Assembly: GCA_011773575.1 (NCBI GenBank)
Contig: WVXJ01000219.1
Location: forward strand, 1 to 7,650
DNA from: Armatimonadota bacterium
Lineage (GTDB): Bacteria > Armatimonadota > Hebobacteria > Hebobacterales > WVXJ01
Direction: 5' to 3'
Length of the DNA stretch: 7,650 bases
Below are positions 1 to 5,645 of this stretch, one piece after another. The notes under the pieces are model-generated. The model was given only the letters and a program-made list of their open reading frames with translations. It ran no database searches and was not told the DNA's origin. Each line of letters opens with the position of its first letter. The first letter of the stretch is position 1. The position numbers were made by a program, and so were the translations under genes.

Positions 1-8
1 GAGGCCTG

Positions 9-23
9 CCCGCCTGTGGCGGG
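9..23. repeat. GC-rich perfect hairpin at left edge
   Basis: CCCGCC-TGT-GGCGGG forms a perfect 6-bp stem with a 3-nt loop. No T-run follows, so it is unlikely to be an intrinsic terminator in either direction. It may be the edge of a GC-rich interspersed repeat cut by the window. No gene can be supported between 1 and 120. Confidence 0.4.
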
Positions 24-94
24 TTCGAAGTGTCGGCATGCAAAGCCAGCGAATGAGGAAGGGAATGCCCGGTGGTGCGCCGAACCTTCGTGAT

Positions 95-106
95 ACCAAG
101 CTTGGT
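95..106. promoter_or_regulatory. 12-bp palindrome upstream of the M23 gene
   Basis: ACCAAGCTTGGT is a perfect 12-bp palindrome ending 14 bp before the ATG at 121. It lies where a repressor or an mRNA hairpin would affect translation start. The GGTGGG stretch that could serve as a weak ribosome binding site overlaps its right half. It could be coincidence, and no matching second site is present. Confidence 0.25.
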
Positions 107-120
107 GGGCGCGTGCAGTC

Positions 121-1119
121 ATGGATACGACAGGGAAAAAGACTGACGCTGTGCAACTTCACGTTGTGCCCAGGCGAGTGTATGCCGCTTGCGACGGTGT
201 GGCGCCGCAATGGCGGTTTCAACTGGCTGCAATCAACACCTCAGATGAGACGATAGTCCTGGAGAGGGTAACCGTAGCCTTGCTCGCAGCGGCCCGACAG
301 ACTCGGCGCACTCGCTGTGGGGACCGCATCCGGGGCATCGTGCAAGGGTCCCGGCGCGTTCCAGCGGGCGAGGTCGTAGTGCTGGAGATGCAGGAGGGCA
401 ATACTGCCAGAACTCTCCCGAGTGCGGCGGAAATAGAACTCCTATTCCGCGACGTCAAGGGCGCATTGATCAGCGCGGCCCGCCGAGTGCCGCTGGAGGC
501 GCACGCAACGGCTTACCTCCGCTTTCCGTTCGGCGGCCGGTGGGCAGTCGCCAACGCGCGTACCAAGAAACACTGTATCGGCCGGCAGTTCGGATTTGAT
601 TTGATCGCGGAACAGGATGTGCGGATCTTCGAGCACCCGCCGCAGGAGCAGAAGCGGTTGATGGAGTTTGCCAGCTATGGTCAGCCCGTGTTCTCTCCAG
701 GACGCGGCACCGTGGTGGCCTGCGTGGATGACCAGCCCGACCTGGCTCCGACACCCGGGAAGGCCGTATCCGCCGGATTCGGTAACTACGCGATGATCGC
801 CACCGATAAGAAGGAACACGTCTGGATGGTTCATTTCATGCGGGGCAGTCTGCGCGTCAAAGTTGGCAGTCCGGTTCGCGAAGGCCAACAGATCGCGCAA
901 GTCGGGAACTCGGGAACCAGCAGTCAGCCCCATCTGCATATCGAAATGCTGGACGGATTGCCTTCCGACCTGACCCAGGCGGTTACCCTCGACTTTGCCC
1001 AGTCGGGCATCCCGTTCGGGTTCAAGAACGTCATCTGTGAGCGGAAGAAAAGAAGAGCCTTCGCCGAACGGGTCGTTCCCCGACGAATGGACCTCTTGAG
1101 TGCCCCGGAACCTGACTGA
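121..1119 (+). CDS. M23 (LytM-like) metallopeptidase family protein
   Basis: A 332-residue protein whose second half is a peptidase M23 / LytM domain, the zinc endopeptidase fold that usually cuts peptide crosslinks in peptidoglycan. Seen: FGFDLI around residues 157-162 holding the conserved Asp (D160), a buried strand with H238 (MVHF), then KVGSPVREGQQIAQVGNSG, and the closing HLHIEM at 271-276 with the two histidines of the HxH pair. The first zinc ligand normally lies four residues before the Asp (HxxxD). Here that position is Gln156; His151 is the nearest histidine. Residues 1-130 look like a beta-rich N-terminal domain of no family I recognise. No signal peptide or membrane segment is visible, so export is not shown. 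The start is well fixed: an in-frame TGA lies at 91-93 and the ATG at 121 is the first start codon after it. The gene stands alone on the plus strand and converges on the minus-strand cluster. Activity is uncertain because of the Gln. Confidence 0.85.
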   Translation: MDTTGKKTDAVQLHVVPRRVYAACDGVAPQWRFQLAAINTSDETIVLERVTVALLAAARQTRRTRCGDRIRGIVQGSRRVPAGEVVVLEMQEGNTARTLPSAAEIELLFRDVKGALISAARRVPLEAHATAYLRFPFGGRWAVANARTKKHCIGRQFGFDLIAEQDVRIFEHPPQEQKRLMEFASYGQPVFSPGRGTVVACVDDQPDLAPTPGKAVSAGFGNYAMIATDKKEHVWMVHFMRGSLRVKVGSPVREGQQIAQVGNSGTSSQPHLHIEMLDGLPSDLTQAVTLDFAQSGIPFGFKNVICERKKRRAFAERVVPRRMDLLSAPEPD

Positions 1120-1134
1120 TCTGGATCGGTCTCC

Positions 1135-1419
1135 CGGCGGCTTGAGCAACTCGCCTTCGGGCCAGGAAGCGAGATGGGGTGGGTCTGGCTGCTTCGTCTT
1201 GAATAGTTGCCGGCCGCACAGGTGCTTTTGCACGGCCAGTTGGTAGCGGCGAAGGATCAGGACGTCAATGTCTTCGTGCGCTCGCGTGACCCTGCCCACG
1301 AACAGGTCGAGCGTCCATCCGCCAGCTATCTACCAGGGAACGGGCACGGCCTCAAAGACCTCAGCAAGCTCTTTGACGGAGAGCAGAGACCAGTTGCGAG
1401 GATCGAGGTTCAAGAGCAT
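1135..1419 (-). pseudogene. AadB-like nucleotidyltransferase remnant, TAG-interrupted and truncated
   Basis: Read from the ATG at 1419, the frame gives MLLNLDPRNWSLLSVKELAE and onward to VPVPW, then TAG at 1332-1330, then IAGGWTLDLFVGRVTRAHED in the same frame. It continues through IDVLILRRYQ to EGELLKPP near 1135. The GGW...GRVTRxHxDID block is the catalytic nucleotidyltransferase signature of the aminoglycoside-2''-adenylyltransferase-like family; the ANT(2'')-Ia enzyme has GGGWAIDARLGRVTRKHDDID in the same place. Homologues tend to have an aromatic residue before IAGG, so TGG to TAG is the likely nonsense change. Similarity ends after LLKPP: the HDxW-type continuation and the rest of the C-terminal half are missing, and the breakpoint lies next to the end of the M23 gene. 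The ATG is only 4 bp past the methyltransferase stop, so it was the third gene of that operon. I infer it is inactive; real aminoglycoside resistance should not be assumed. Confidence 0.8.
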
Positions 1420-1423
1420 TCGC

Positions 1424-2161
1424 TCAGCTCGACGGCCACGGTACCGCGCGGATTACCATTATGTCTGGGATGCGCCAAACGTGGCCTGTTTCCGCGCTGC
1501 GCTCGAAGTCCGGCGTGGGCTCAAGGAGCATGTCGACCACATATCCGACTGACGCCAGCACGTCGAAGTACCAGGAGAGGGGCCGGTGGTAGTGGCGTGT
1601 CGGCCCCCAGATCTCAATGACCTCTGAGCGCACAGTCAGGTAGTCATCAACAGGCTTCCAGAGTTTGTTGCCGGCGGCATCTCGTTTCCAGTTCCACATG
1701 AAGAAGCATGGGTGGGTTATGGAAAGGACTAAACGCCCGGCGGGACGGAGGACGCGACGAAACTCCGCAAGCGTTCTGTCGATCTCGGGGATGTCCATCA
1801 GGACCATGTTGGCGACGACGCCATCGAATGAGTGATCTTGCAGCGGCAGAGGTGAGCACAGATCGGCCTGCATGAACCGGATGTTCTGCGGAGCATCCTT
1901 AGCCCGCTCACGCGCACGGAGGATCATCTGCTCGGCGGCGTCGATCCCGACGACACGTGCGCCCCGACGGGCGATCTCCACGCTCAACCATCCCGGCCCG
2001 CAACCAGCGTCCAGAATGTCCTGATCCTCCACCTGGTCGAGCAGCTGGAACAGTGCTGGGTTGGTGATGTGGCACTGACGCCAGTTGTCGTCTACGGCAG
2101 CATCATACGGTTCCGCAGCCGCATCCCACATTTCGATATCGTCCATCTCATTCATGGGCAT
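1424..2161 (-). CDS. class I SAM-dependent methyltransferase
   Basis: A 245-residue Rossmann-type methyltransferase of the Methyltransf_11/UbiE-like group. Motif I is DAGCGPG at residues 51-57. The acidic residue after strand 2 is D74 in VVGID. QADL at 98-101 is the adenine-contacting segment. DHSFDGVVANMVLMDIPE (109-126) and FRRVLRPAGRLVLSITHP (134-151) are the later core motifs. The C-terminal third (WKPVDDYLTVRSEVIEIW, then HYHRPLSWYFDVL) is the substrate-lid region common in free-standing small-molecule methyltransferases. The substrate cannot be told. Two starts are possible: ATG at 2161, with AGGAG 4 nt upstream, or ATG at 2155 (10 nt after AGGAG), which forms an ATGA overlap with the stop of the GrpB gene. 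Either way the two genes are translationally coupled. It sits second in the GrpB-methyltransferase-nucleotidyltransferase unit. Confidence 0.9.
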   Translation of the reverse strand: MPMNEMDDIEMWDAAAEPYDAAVDDNWRQCHITNPALFQLLDQVEDQDILDAGCGPGWLSVEIARRGARVVGIDAAEQMILRARERAKDAPQNIRFMQADLCSPLPLQDHSFDGVVANMVLMDIPEIDRTLAEFRRVLRPAGRLVLSITHPCFFMWNWKRDAAGNKLWKPVDDYLTVRSEVIEIWGPTRHYHRPLSWYFDVLASVGYVVDMLLEPTPDFERSAETGHVWRIPDIMVIRAVPWPSS

Positions 2162-2170
2162 TCTTCTCCT
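2152..2170 (-). promoter_or_regulatory. RBS and stop-start overlap between GrpB and methyltransferase genes
   Basis: On the minus strand AGGAG (2170-2166) lies inside the last codons of the GrpB gene, followed by ATGCCCATGA. The second ATG (2155-2153) shares bases with the GrpB stop TGA (2154-2152). This is classic translational coupling and supports one transcript for both genes. Confidence 0.7.
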
Positions 2171-2700
2171 GTAATCTCAAGTATCCGCTCAATGAAGTCT
2201 TGCTTTCCTTCTTGGTATGCAGCGCGGTCCGACGAAGACTGCGAGACGAGGTCGAGCTTCAGCCTCTGATACTCCTGTCGGGCTTCGGGATGCTCGCGGA
2301 GGTAGTCTCGGAAGGCCACGTGAGTAAACCAGCACTCGGTGTCGAGTTCGGTGATGTTGAGATGATGGGTTGATCTGTCGTCGGGGAGTCGCTTCACGAA
2401 GTAGAGCCGCCCGGGCCTGTCGTTCTCAGCCTTGTGTACATAGCCGAGGGGTTTGAGCGCTTCCTCGAACACTGCCGCGTCGGCCATGTCCCGCACAGCG
2501 ACGACGATGTCGAGGATGGGCTTGGCGTCCAGCCCAGGGATAGAGGTGCTTCCCACGTGCTCGATCTGCACGACCTGGTCGCCTAGGGCCGCTCGCAACT
2601 GCTCAGCCTCCTGCTGGAACAGTTCAGCCCAGGCAGGCTGGTAGGGCACGAGTCTCACGAGATGTCGTTCACAGCCGAGCACGCCAGTCGTATCCGTCAA
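2152..2700 (-). CDS. GrpB family protein
   Basis: A 182-residue protein matching the GrpB family (Pfam PF04229, UPF0157) over its whole length, about the family's usual 170-180 residues. Seen: VRLVPYQPAW near the N-terminus (16-24), the hallmark HVGSTSIPGLDAKPILDIVV at 48-67, THHLNI at 111-116, and the C-terminal RDYLREHPEARQEYQRLK stretch. The family has a nucleotidyltransferase-like fold; its biochemical role is not firmly known. The start is uncertain. The frame can begin with TTG at 2700 (weak AAGG 4 nt upstream) or GTG at 2682; the family's typical N-terminus fits either, and no ATG is available. It is the first gene of the unit that continues into the methyltransferase and the nucleotidyltransferase remnant. 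The 161-bp spacer upstream (2701-2861) holds no feature I can support beyond being the likely promoter region. Confidence 0.9.
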   Translation of the reverse strand: MTDTTGVLGCERHLVRLVPYQPAWAELFQQEAEQLRAALGDQVVQIEHVGSTSIPGLDAKPILDIVVAVRDMADAAVFEEALKPLGYVHKAENDRPGRLYFVKRLPDDRSTHHLNITELDTECWFTHVAFRDYLREHPEARQEYQRLKLDLVSQSSSDRAAYQEGKQDFIERILEITGEECP

Positions 2701-2861
2701 AGAGCCTTGAGAGTCATCCGAGTGTGCAGACCCTCACCAAACAAGACTATGGTACCATCCGTTTCGTCATCCAGGTGATCTCATCCTCCTATCCGCCAAA
2801 GCCACCTGCAACTCCAACTTGCCGTCTAAGGGCAATGGGGTGGGCAATAGGTAACAGTCAA

Positions 2862-3424
2862 CTATTCTTGGCCGGCGCTGGCAGTATCCCCATTCGCCGG
2901 TGGGAGGCTGGCGAGTACTTCCCGCGCGTCAAGCGGCTTGGGCACAGAACTATCGGCGACTACACGGCCGTCTCGGAAGCGCACGATGCGGTGGCAGTGG
3001 TGCGCGATGTCGTCCTCGTGGGTCACGAGCACTATGGTCTTGCCCTGGCGGCTCAAATCCTGCAGGATCGCGATGATCTCCTGGCCTGTGCGTGTGTCCA
3101 GGTTCCCCGTCGGCTCGTCGGCGAGAATGAGGGCCGGATCATTGACCAGAGCCCGCGCAATCGCCACTCGCTGCTGTTCGCCCCCTGACATCTGAGAGGG
3201 ACGGTGCCGGGCGCGGCCGCCGAGACCGACCGCCTCCAGCGCTTTTGTGACACGTTGGCGGCGTTCTTTCCCACCGGCATAAAGCAGGGGAATCTCGACA
3301 TTTTGCATCGCATTCGCCCGCGGCAGCAGGTTGAAAGTCTGGAAAACGAAGCCGATGCGGGCATTGCGGATATCGGCGAGTTGGAGAGTTGCGATACTTG
3401 TATGCCATCCAGCCGGTAGGTCCC
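2862..3424 (-). pseudogene. 5'-truncated, frameshifted LolD/MacB-type ABC transporter ATPase
   Basis: The ABC homology begins one reading frame away from the MORN part. From 3424 the minus strand encodes GTYRLDGIQVSQLS, which in intact family members lies just before LADIRNxRIGFVFQ. Here LADIRNARIG starts at 3380 in a different frame, with only 2 nt between the Ser codon and the Leu codon instead of the usual three codons, so about 7 nt appear lost. The C-terminal end looks complete (TIVLVTHEDDIAHHCHRIVRFRDGR, then a tail to AGQE). No FtsX/MacB-type permease or periplasmic partner lies nearby; the next gene downstream is GrpB. Without Walker A and without a partner this is most simply a dead remnant captured by the MORN gene. 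Confidence 0.75.
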
Positions 3425-4346
3425 CGTTGTCGTCCCATGTCAGCCATCGCCCGTGTTTCTGGCCATCTTTATACTGTCCGGTGCCCTTCAACTCGCCGTT
3501 CTCGTGCCATTCGAGGAATTCCCCATTGAGCTGACCGTTGCTGTATGTGAACTCCCGCCATCTCTTGCCGTCACTGTTCCACACGGTCCGGCGGCCATGG
3601 AGAGTGCCATCTTGGTATTGCTGCATTACTCTCATGATGCCGTTATCATCCCACTCAAGCCATGTCCCGCACTTCTTCCCATCTATATATGATCCCTCGC
3701 CTCTCTTCCGGCCGCTCTTCCACCAGTTCATCGCCATGCCGTTAAGACGCCCGTCTCTCCATACCGCCTCTGACAGCTTCGCCCTATCTGTATCCCAAGT
3801 GGTCCACGATCCCGTCTCTTCCCCGTCCCGGAAACTTCCCGTCTTGAATATGGTTCCATTGTTATGCCAAAGGGTGGCCTCACCATTCTGCTCGTCGTTT
3901 TGCCATTCTATGCGACTCTTCTTGCGCCCCTTGTCATCCCACTTCGTCCACATGCCGGTCTTCACGCCGCGGCTGTACTGGCCTTCCTCCCGTTTTTGAC
4001 CATTGAAGTGCCAGGAAAGGAAAAGGCCGTGGCGTTCCCCGTTCACATAGACACACTGGTTCATCATCTGCCCATTCTTGAACCAGTTCGTAAAAAGCCC
4101 CTCAAGTTTGCCGTTCCTGTAGTACCCCTCAGCCCACTTCTCTCCAGTTTCATAGTAGGTCACGTAGGGACCATCCAACCTCAGCTTGCACTTCCCGGTT
4201 GTTGACCCAATCTCTCGTTCTTCCCAACCGGCGAGAATGGAATCGCCCAATTCCTGATTTCGTGAGGCCCCGTCTGTCGGCCACGCCAGGGCCGACACGA
4301 GAGCGACAGCCATGAGGGCGTTTATCCTCATGGAATTACGTTTCAC
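2862..4346 (-). CDS. chimeric protein: secreted MORN-repeat protein fused to Walker A-less ABC ATPase
   Basis: One uninterrupted frame of 494 residues from the GTG at 4346. Residues 1-27 (MKRNSMRINALMAVALVSAL and on) are a signal peptide. Residues 59-298 are ten 24-residue MORN_2/YwqK-type repeats (G-x4-W-x2-NG ... Y-x-DG pattern). An eleventh stops after WDDNG at 308. From about 323 the sequence is a LolD/MacB-type ABC ATPase: Q-loop in GFVFQTFNLLPR, signature MSGGEQQR (386-393), Walker B LILADEP with catalytic Glu about 411, D-loop GNLD, and H-loop in VLVTHED (His about 443). The first 80 or so residues of the ATPase, including the Walker A P-loop, are absent, so it should not bind ATP normally. 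A secreted repeat protein joined to a cytoplasmic ATPase makes no topological sense; I infer an accidental fusion. GTG is preferred because AGAGGA lies 6 nt upstream and the signal peptide follows at once. The frame is open to an ATG at 4520, but that stretch does not look coding. Confidence 0.75.
   Translation of the reverse strand: MKRNSMRINALMAVALVSALAWPTDGASRNQELGDSILAGWEEREIGSTTGKCKLRLDGPYVTYYETGEKWAEGYYRNGKLEGLFTNWFKNGQMMNQCVYVNGERHGLFLSWHFNGQKREEGQYSRGVKTGMWTKWDDKGRKKSRIEWQNDEQNGEATLWHNNGTIFKTGSFRDGEETGSWTTWDTDRAKLSEAVWRDGRLNGMAMNWWKSGRKRGEGSYIDGKKCGTWLEWDDNGIMRVMQQYQDGTLHGRRTVWNSDGKRWREFTYSNGQLNGEFLEWHENGELKGTGQYKDGQKHGRWLTWDDNGDLPAGWHTSIATLQLADIRNARIGFVFQTFNLLPRANAMQNVEIPLLYAGGKERRQRVTKALEAVGLGGRARHRPSQMSGGEQQRVAIARALVNDPALILADEPTGNLDTRTGQEIIAILQDLSRQGKTIVLVTHEDDIAHHCHRIVRFRDGRVVADSSVPKPLDAREVLASLPPANGDTASAGQE
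3423..4172 (-). repeat. Tandem 72-bp coding repeats (ten and a half MORN units)
   Basis: The repeat-initial glycines fall exactly every 24 codons (positions 4172, 4100, 4028 and on to 3452), with no insertion or deletion over ten units. Typical units are GLFLSWHFNGQKREEGQYSR and GTWLEWDDNGIMRVMQQYQD. The units differ a lot in sequence, so this is an old array held in register and not a fresh tandem duplication. The eleventh unit breaks off after WDDNG at about 3423. Confidence 0.85.
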
Positions 4347-4358
4347 GATTGATCCTCT
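4347..4358 (-). promoter_or_regulatory. Ribosome binding site that decides the GTG start
   Basis: AGAGGA (4358-4353) is followed by a 6-nt spacer and GTG at 4346. The nearest ATG (4331) would be 21 nt away from this site, and no comparable site precedes the ATG at 4520. Confidence 0.65.
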
Positions 4359-4398
4359 AAGTTTCCGTTCTGTCCACATAGTCTGTTCCAGCCCTGCT

Positions 4399-4412
4399 TG
4401 GAAGCGCTTCCA
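4399..4412. promoter_or_regulatory. LacI-family-type operator palindrome
   Basis: TGGAAGCGCTTCCA is a perfect 14-bp palindrome with the central CG step and the flanking pattern typical of LacI/GalR/CcpA-type operators. It lies 52 bp upstream of the GTG start of the MORN gene, in the 178-bp spacer after the lipoprotein gene. This suggests the MORN gene has its own regulated promoter. No LacI-type regulator gene is in the window. I see no convincing -35/-10 pair. The rest of the spacer (4347-4524) has no gene I can support. Confidence 0.4.
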
Positions 4413-4524
4413 CTCCTCGCAGCATGCCTCCTTCGCTCCCGGCACACACAAGGTCCTGACGCCACGTGAAATCAATGCCATATGGAGGCCCCGCAGACTC
4501 TTGGGGCGGAGTGCCTTCATCGAG

Positions 4525-5223
4525 CTACCGCGGCTTCAGTTCCAACTTGATCGTATTGGAGCGTGCCAAGGTGGGGGCCGGCCAGTCGATATCCCAATCA
4601 TAGAATACCCACTCCACTGAGTAGCTGCCAGGGTTACTGCCGAAGGTGCCCGCGGGCTCTGGTATCTGGCCGGTGCCATGGGCGAAGACCGTGGGCCTTC
4701 CATGGGTGAAGACCTCTGTCTCCATCTTGAACAAAGGCAGATCGTCGAGCCGGGCGGCAAGGACTAGAGACTCCCCCGGCTGTAGACTCTGTAGGCTCCC
4801 CTCTCCCACACTAAGCGACCGAGTGGAATAGAGCCGATCATCGTCGCGGCGAAGAACGAAGCACTCTTTGACGTTCGTCATGTTCGAGTCGTGGCCGAGA
4901 AGATGGAAGCGGTACTCAGTGGGCCCCAAGTTCGTCAGGCAGCACTGAAGCTCAACGGGACTCCCTACCTTGACTTCTGTATGCTCTGGAATAGCCAGGC
5001 TGACTCGGAGTCGGGGCTGACTGGAATCTACAGGCAGTTCTGCCGCGCTCCCGGGTGCTGGGAGGTACTGGCTCGTGGCCGGGTAGCCATCTGGAATGGT
5101 TCGACGCGCAGCAGCGCCCACCGAGCGCACAGTAGCCGAATCTGGCTGACGACAGCCCGCGAGCGTTACTACGAGGACTGCCACTGCCGTCAACCCGAAG
5201 ATGCGTCCCTTCCTATGCTTCAT
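4525..5223 (-). CDS. lipoprotein of unknown function, Ig-like
   Basis: A 232-residue protein with a clean lipoprotein signal: MKHRKGR, a hydrophobic stretch FGLTAVAVLVVT, and the lipobox LAGC with Cys24 as the lipidated residue. After a Ser/Pro/Ala-rich linker (to about residue 70), RLRVSLAIPEHTEVKVGSPV begins a beta-rich domain with ELQCCLTNLGP and SLQPGESLVLAARLDDLP. The pattern of a 'value of the first strand, then LTN(L/T)G, then L-x-PGES' is common to small Ig-like extracytoplasmic domains; I do not recognise a named family. The start is supported by AAAGGGG 6 nt before the ATG. It reads toward the MORN gene on the same strand, 178 bp apart. Both products are exported, so a shared envelope role is possible but not shown. 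Confidence 0.75.
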   Translation of the reverse strand: MKHRKGRIFGLTAVAVLVVTLAGCRQPDSATVRSVGAAARRTIPDGYPATSQYLPAPGSAAELPVDSSQPRLRVSLAIPEHTEVKVGSPVELQCCLTNLGPTEYRFHLLGHDSNMTNVKECFVLRRDDDRLYSTRSLSVGEGSLQSLQPGESLVLAARLDDLPLFKMETEVFTHGRPTVFAHGTGQIPEPAGTFGSNPGSYSVEWVFYDWDIDWPAPTLARSNTIKLELKPR

Positions 5224-5267
5224 CGTTCGCCCCTTTCCATATCAGCCGGCGATGGGGGTAATATCCC

Positions 5268-5283
5268 GTCTAACCCATTAGAC
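5268..5283. promoter_or_regulatory. Inverted repeat upstream of lipoprotein gene, proximal
   Basis: GTCTAA-CCCA-TTAGAC is a perfect 6-bp inverted repeat with a 4-nt centre, 45 bp upstream of the lipoprotein ATG, in the usual position of a promoter or operator. Confidence 0.35.
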
Positions 5284-5317
5284 CTCACATACTGGCGAAG
5301 TGTTCCAAGAATAATCT

Positions 5318-5332
5318 ACACCGTATCGGTGT
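5318..5332. promoter_or_regulatory. Inverted repeat upstream of lipoprotein gene, distal
   Basis: ACACCG-TAT-CGGTGT is a perfect 6-bp inverted repeat with a 3-nt centre, about 95 bp upstream of the lipoprotein ATG. It could be an operator half-site pair or a short hairpin. There is no T-run for a terminator. Confidence 0.35.
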
Positions 5333-5404
5333 TAAGTAGCGATGGGACACGCCTGAGTGGTTGCCGGGCTTGTGCGCGGGCTGGGAGAGTGGAATCGAAG
5401 GGGC

Positions 5405-5511
5405 CCCTGTTTATCCCGTTTACCCTGAGCGACGTGTCCTGAGCGGAGTCGAACGGGCCTGCCCTGAGCCTGTCGAATGGGCTTCGGACAAGGTCCGCCG
5501 ATTTCAATGCC
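5405..5511 (+). repeat. Composite interspersed repeat, copy A
   Basis: Consists of CCCTGTTTATCC (5405-5416), then units built on CCTGAGCnnnGTCGAAnGGG (5438-5457 and 5463-5481, with a degenerate one from about 5423), then a tail GCTTCGGACAAGG...ATTTCAATGCC (5481-5511) that includes the small hairpin CGGAC-AAG-GTCCG. Copy B (6717-6790) shares the first block exactly, the 17-mer gagcggagtcgaacggg exactly, and the tail approximately, in the same orientation. Read in reverse, the GTCGAA units translate as the FDRLRAG/FDSAQD strings that recur in databases as false proteins. Confidence 0.75.
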
Positions 5512-5645
5512 GGGGGGTTTTAGTCGGCAAATTCGGCTCGCATCCAACAGGATATCTCGGTATGTCTCTCCGGTAGGCTGCCAGGTCACCAACTAGGTGG
5601 CGGACGGATATGAAACGGATCAGTGAAGAGACGGCGCCAGTATGT

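Larger units (their letters stand above)
5224..5645. other. 422-bp gene-free spacer
   Basis: Holds the ribosome binding site and likely promoter of the lipoprotein gene, two inverted repeats (5268-5283 and 5318-5332) and composite repeat copy A (5405-5511). From 5512 to 5645 I see nothing beyond the 3' flank of the AT-rich gene. Short open frames here translate the repeat units and are not genes. Confidence 0.6.

Noticed and set aside
20..32. GCGGGTTCGAAGT resembling a tRNA T-arm
   Set aside because: No matching 5-bp stem after the TTCGAA loop, and no D-arm, anticodon arm or acceptor stem around it.
442..1134. Long minus-strand open frame antisense to the M23 gene, continuous with the nucleotidyltransferase remnant
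   Set aside because: Only the 1135-1299 part has family similarity. The rest is antisense to a well-supported coding region and reads like shadow translation.
1207..1620. Plus-strand open frames opposite the methyltransferase and nucleotidyltransferase ends
   Set aside because: They are antisense to clear family matches and show no similarity of their own.
2862..4346. YwqK-type toxin-antitoxin system based on the MORN repeats
   Set aside because: The annotation 'YwqK family antitoxin' attaches to MORN_2 repeats in general. No toxin candidate is adjacent, and this protein has a signal peptide.
4488..4507. GCCCC ... GGGGC hairpin after the lipoprotein gene as a terminator
   Set aside because: Only a 5-bp stem with a 10-nt loop and no T-run on the minus strand.
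4347..4520. N-terminal extension of the chimeric gene to the ATG at 4520
   Set aside because: No ribosome binding site there; the extension would bury the signal peptide, and a good site sits before the GTG at 4346.
5316..5592. Open frames on both strands over repeat copy A, giving FDRLRAG/FDSAQD-like peptides
   Set aside because: These peptides are translated interspersed repeats, a known source of false proteins.
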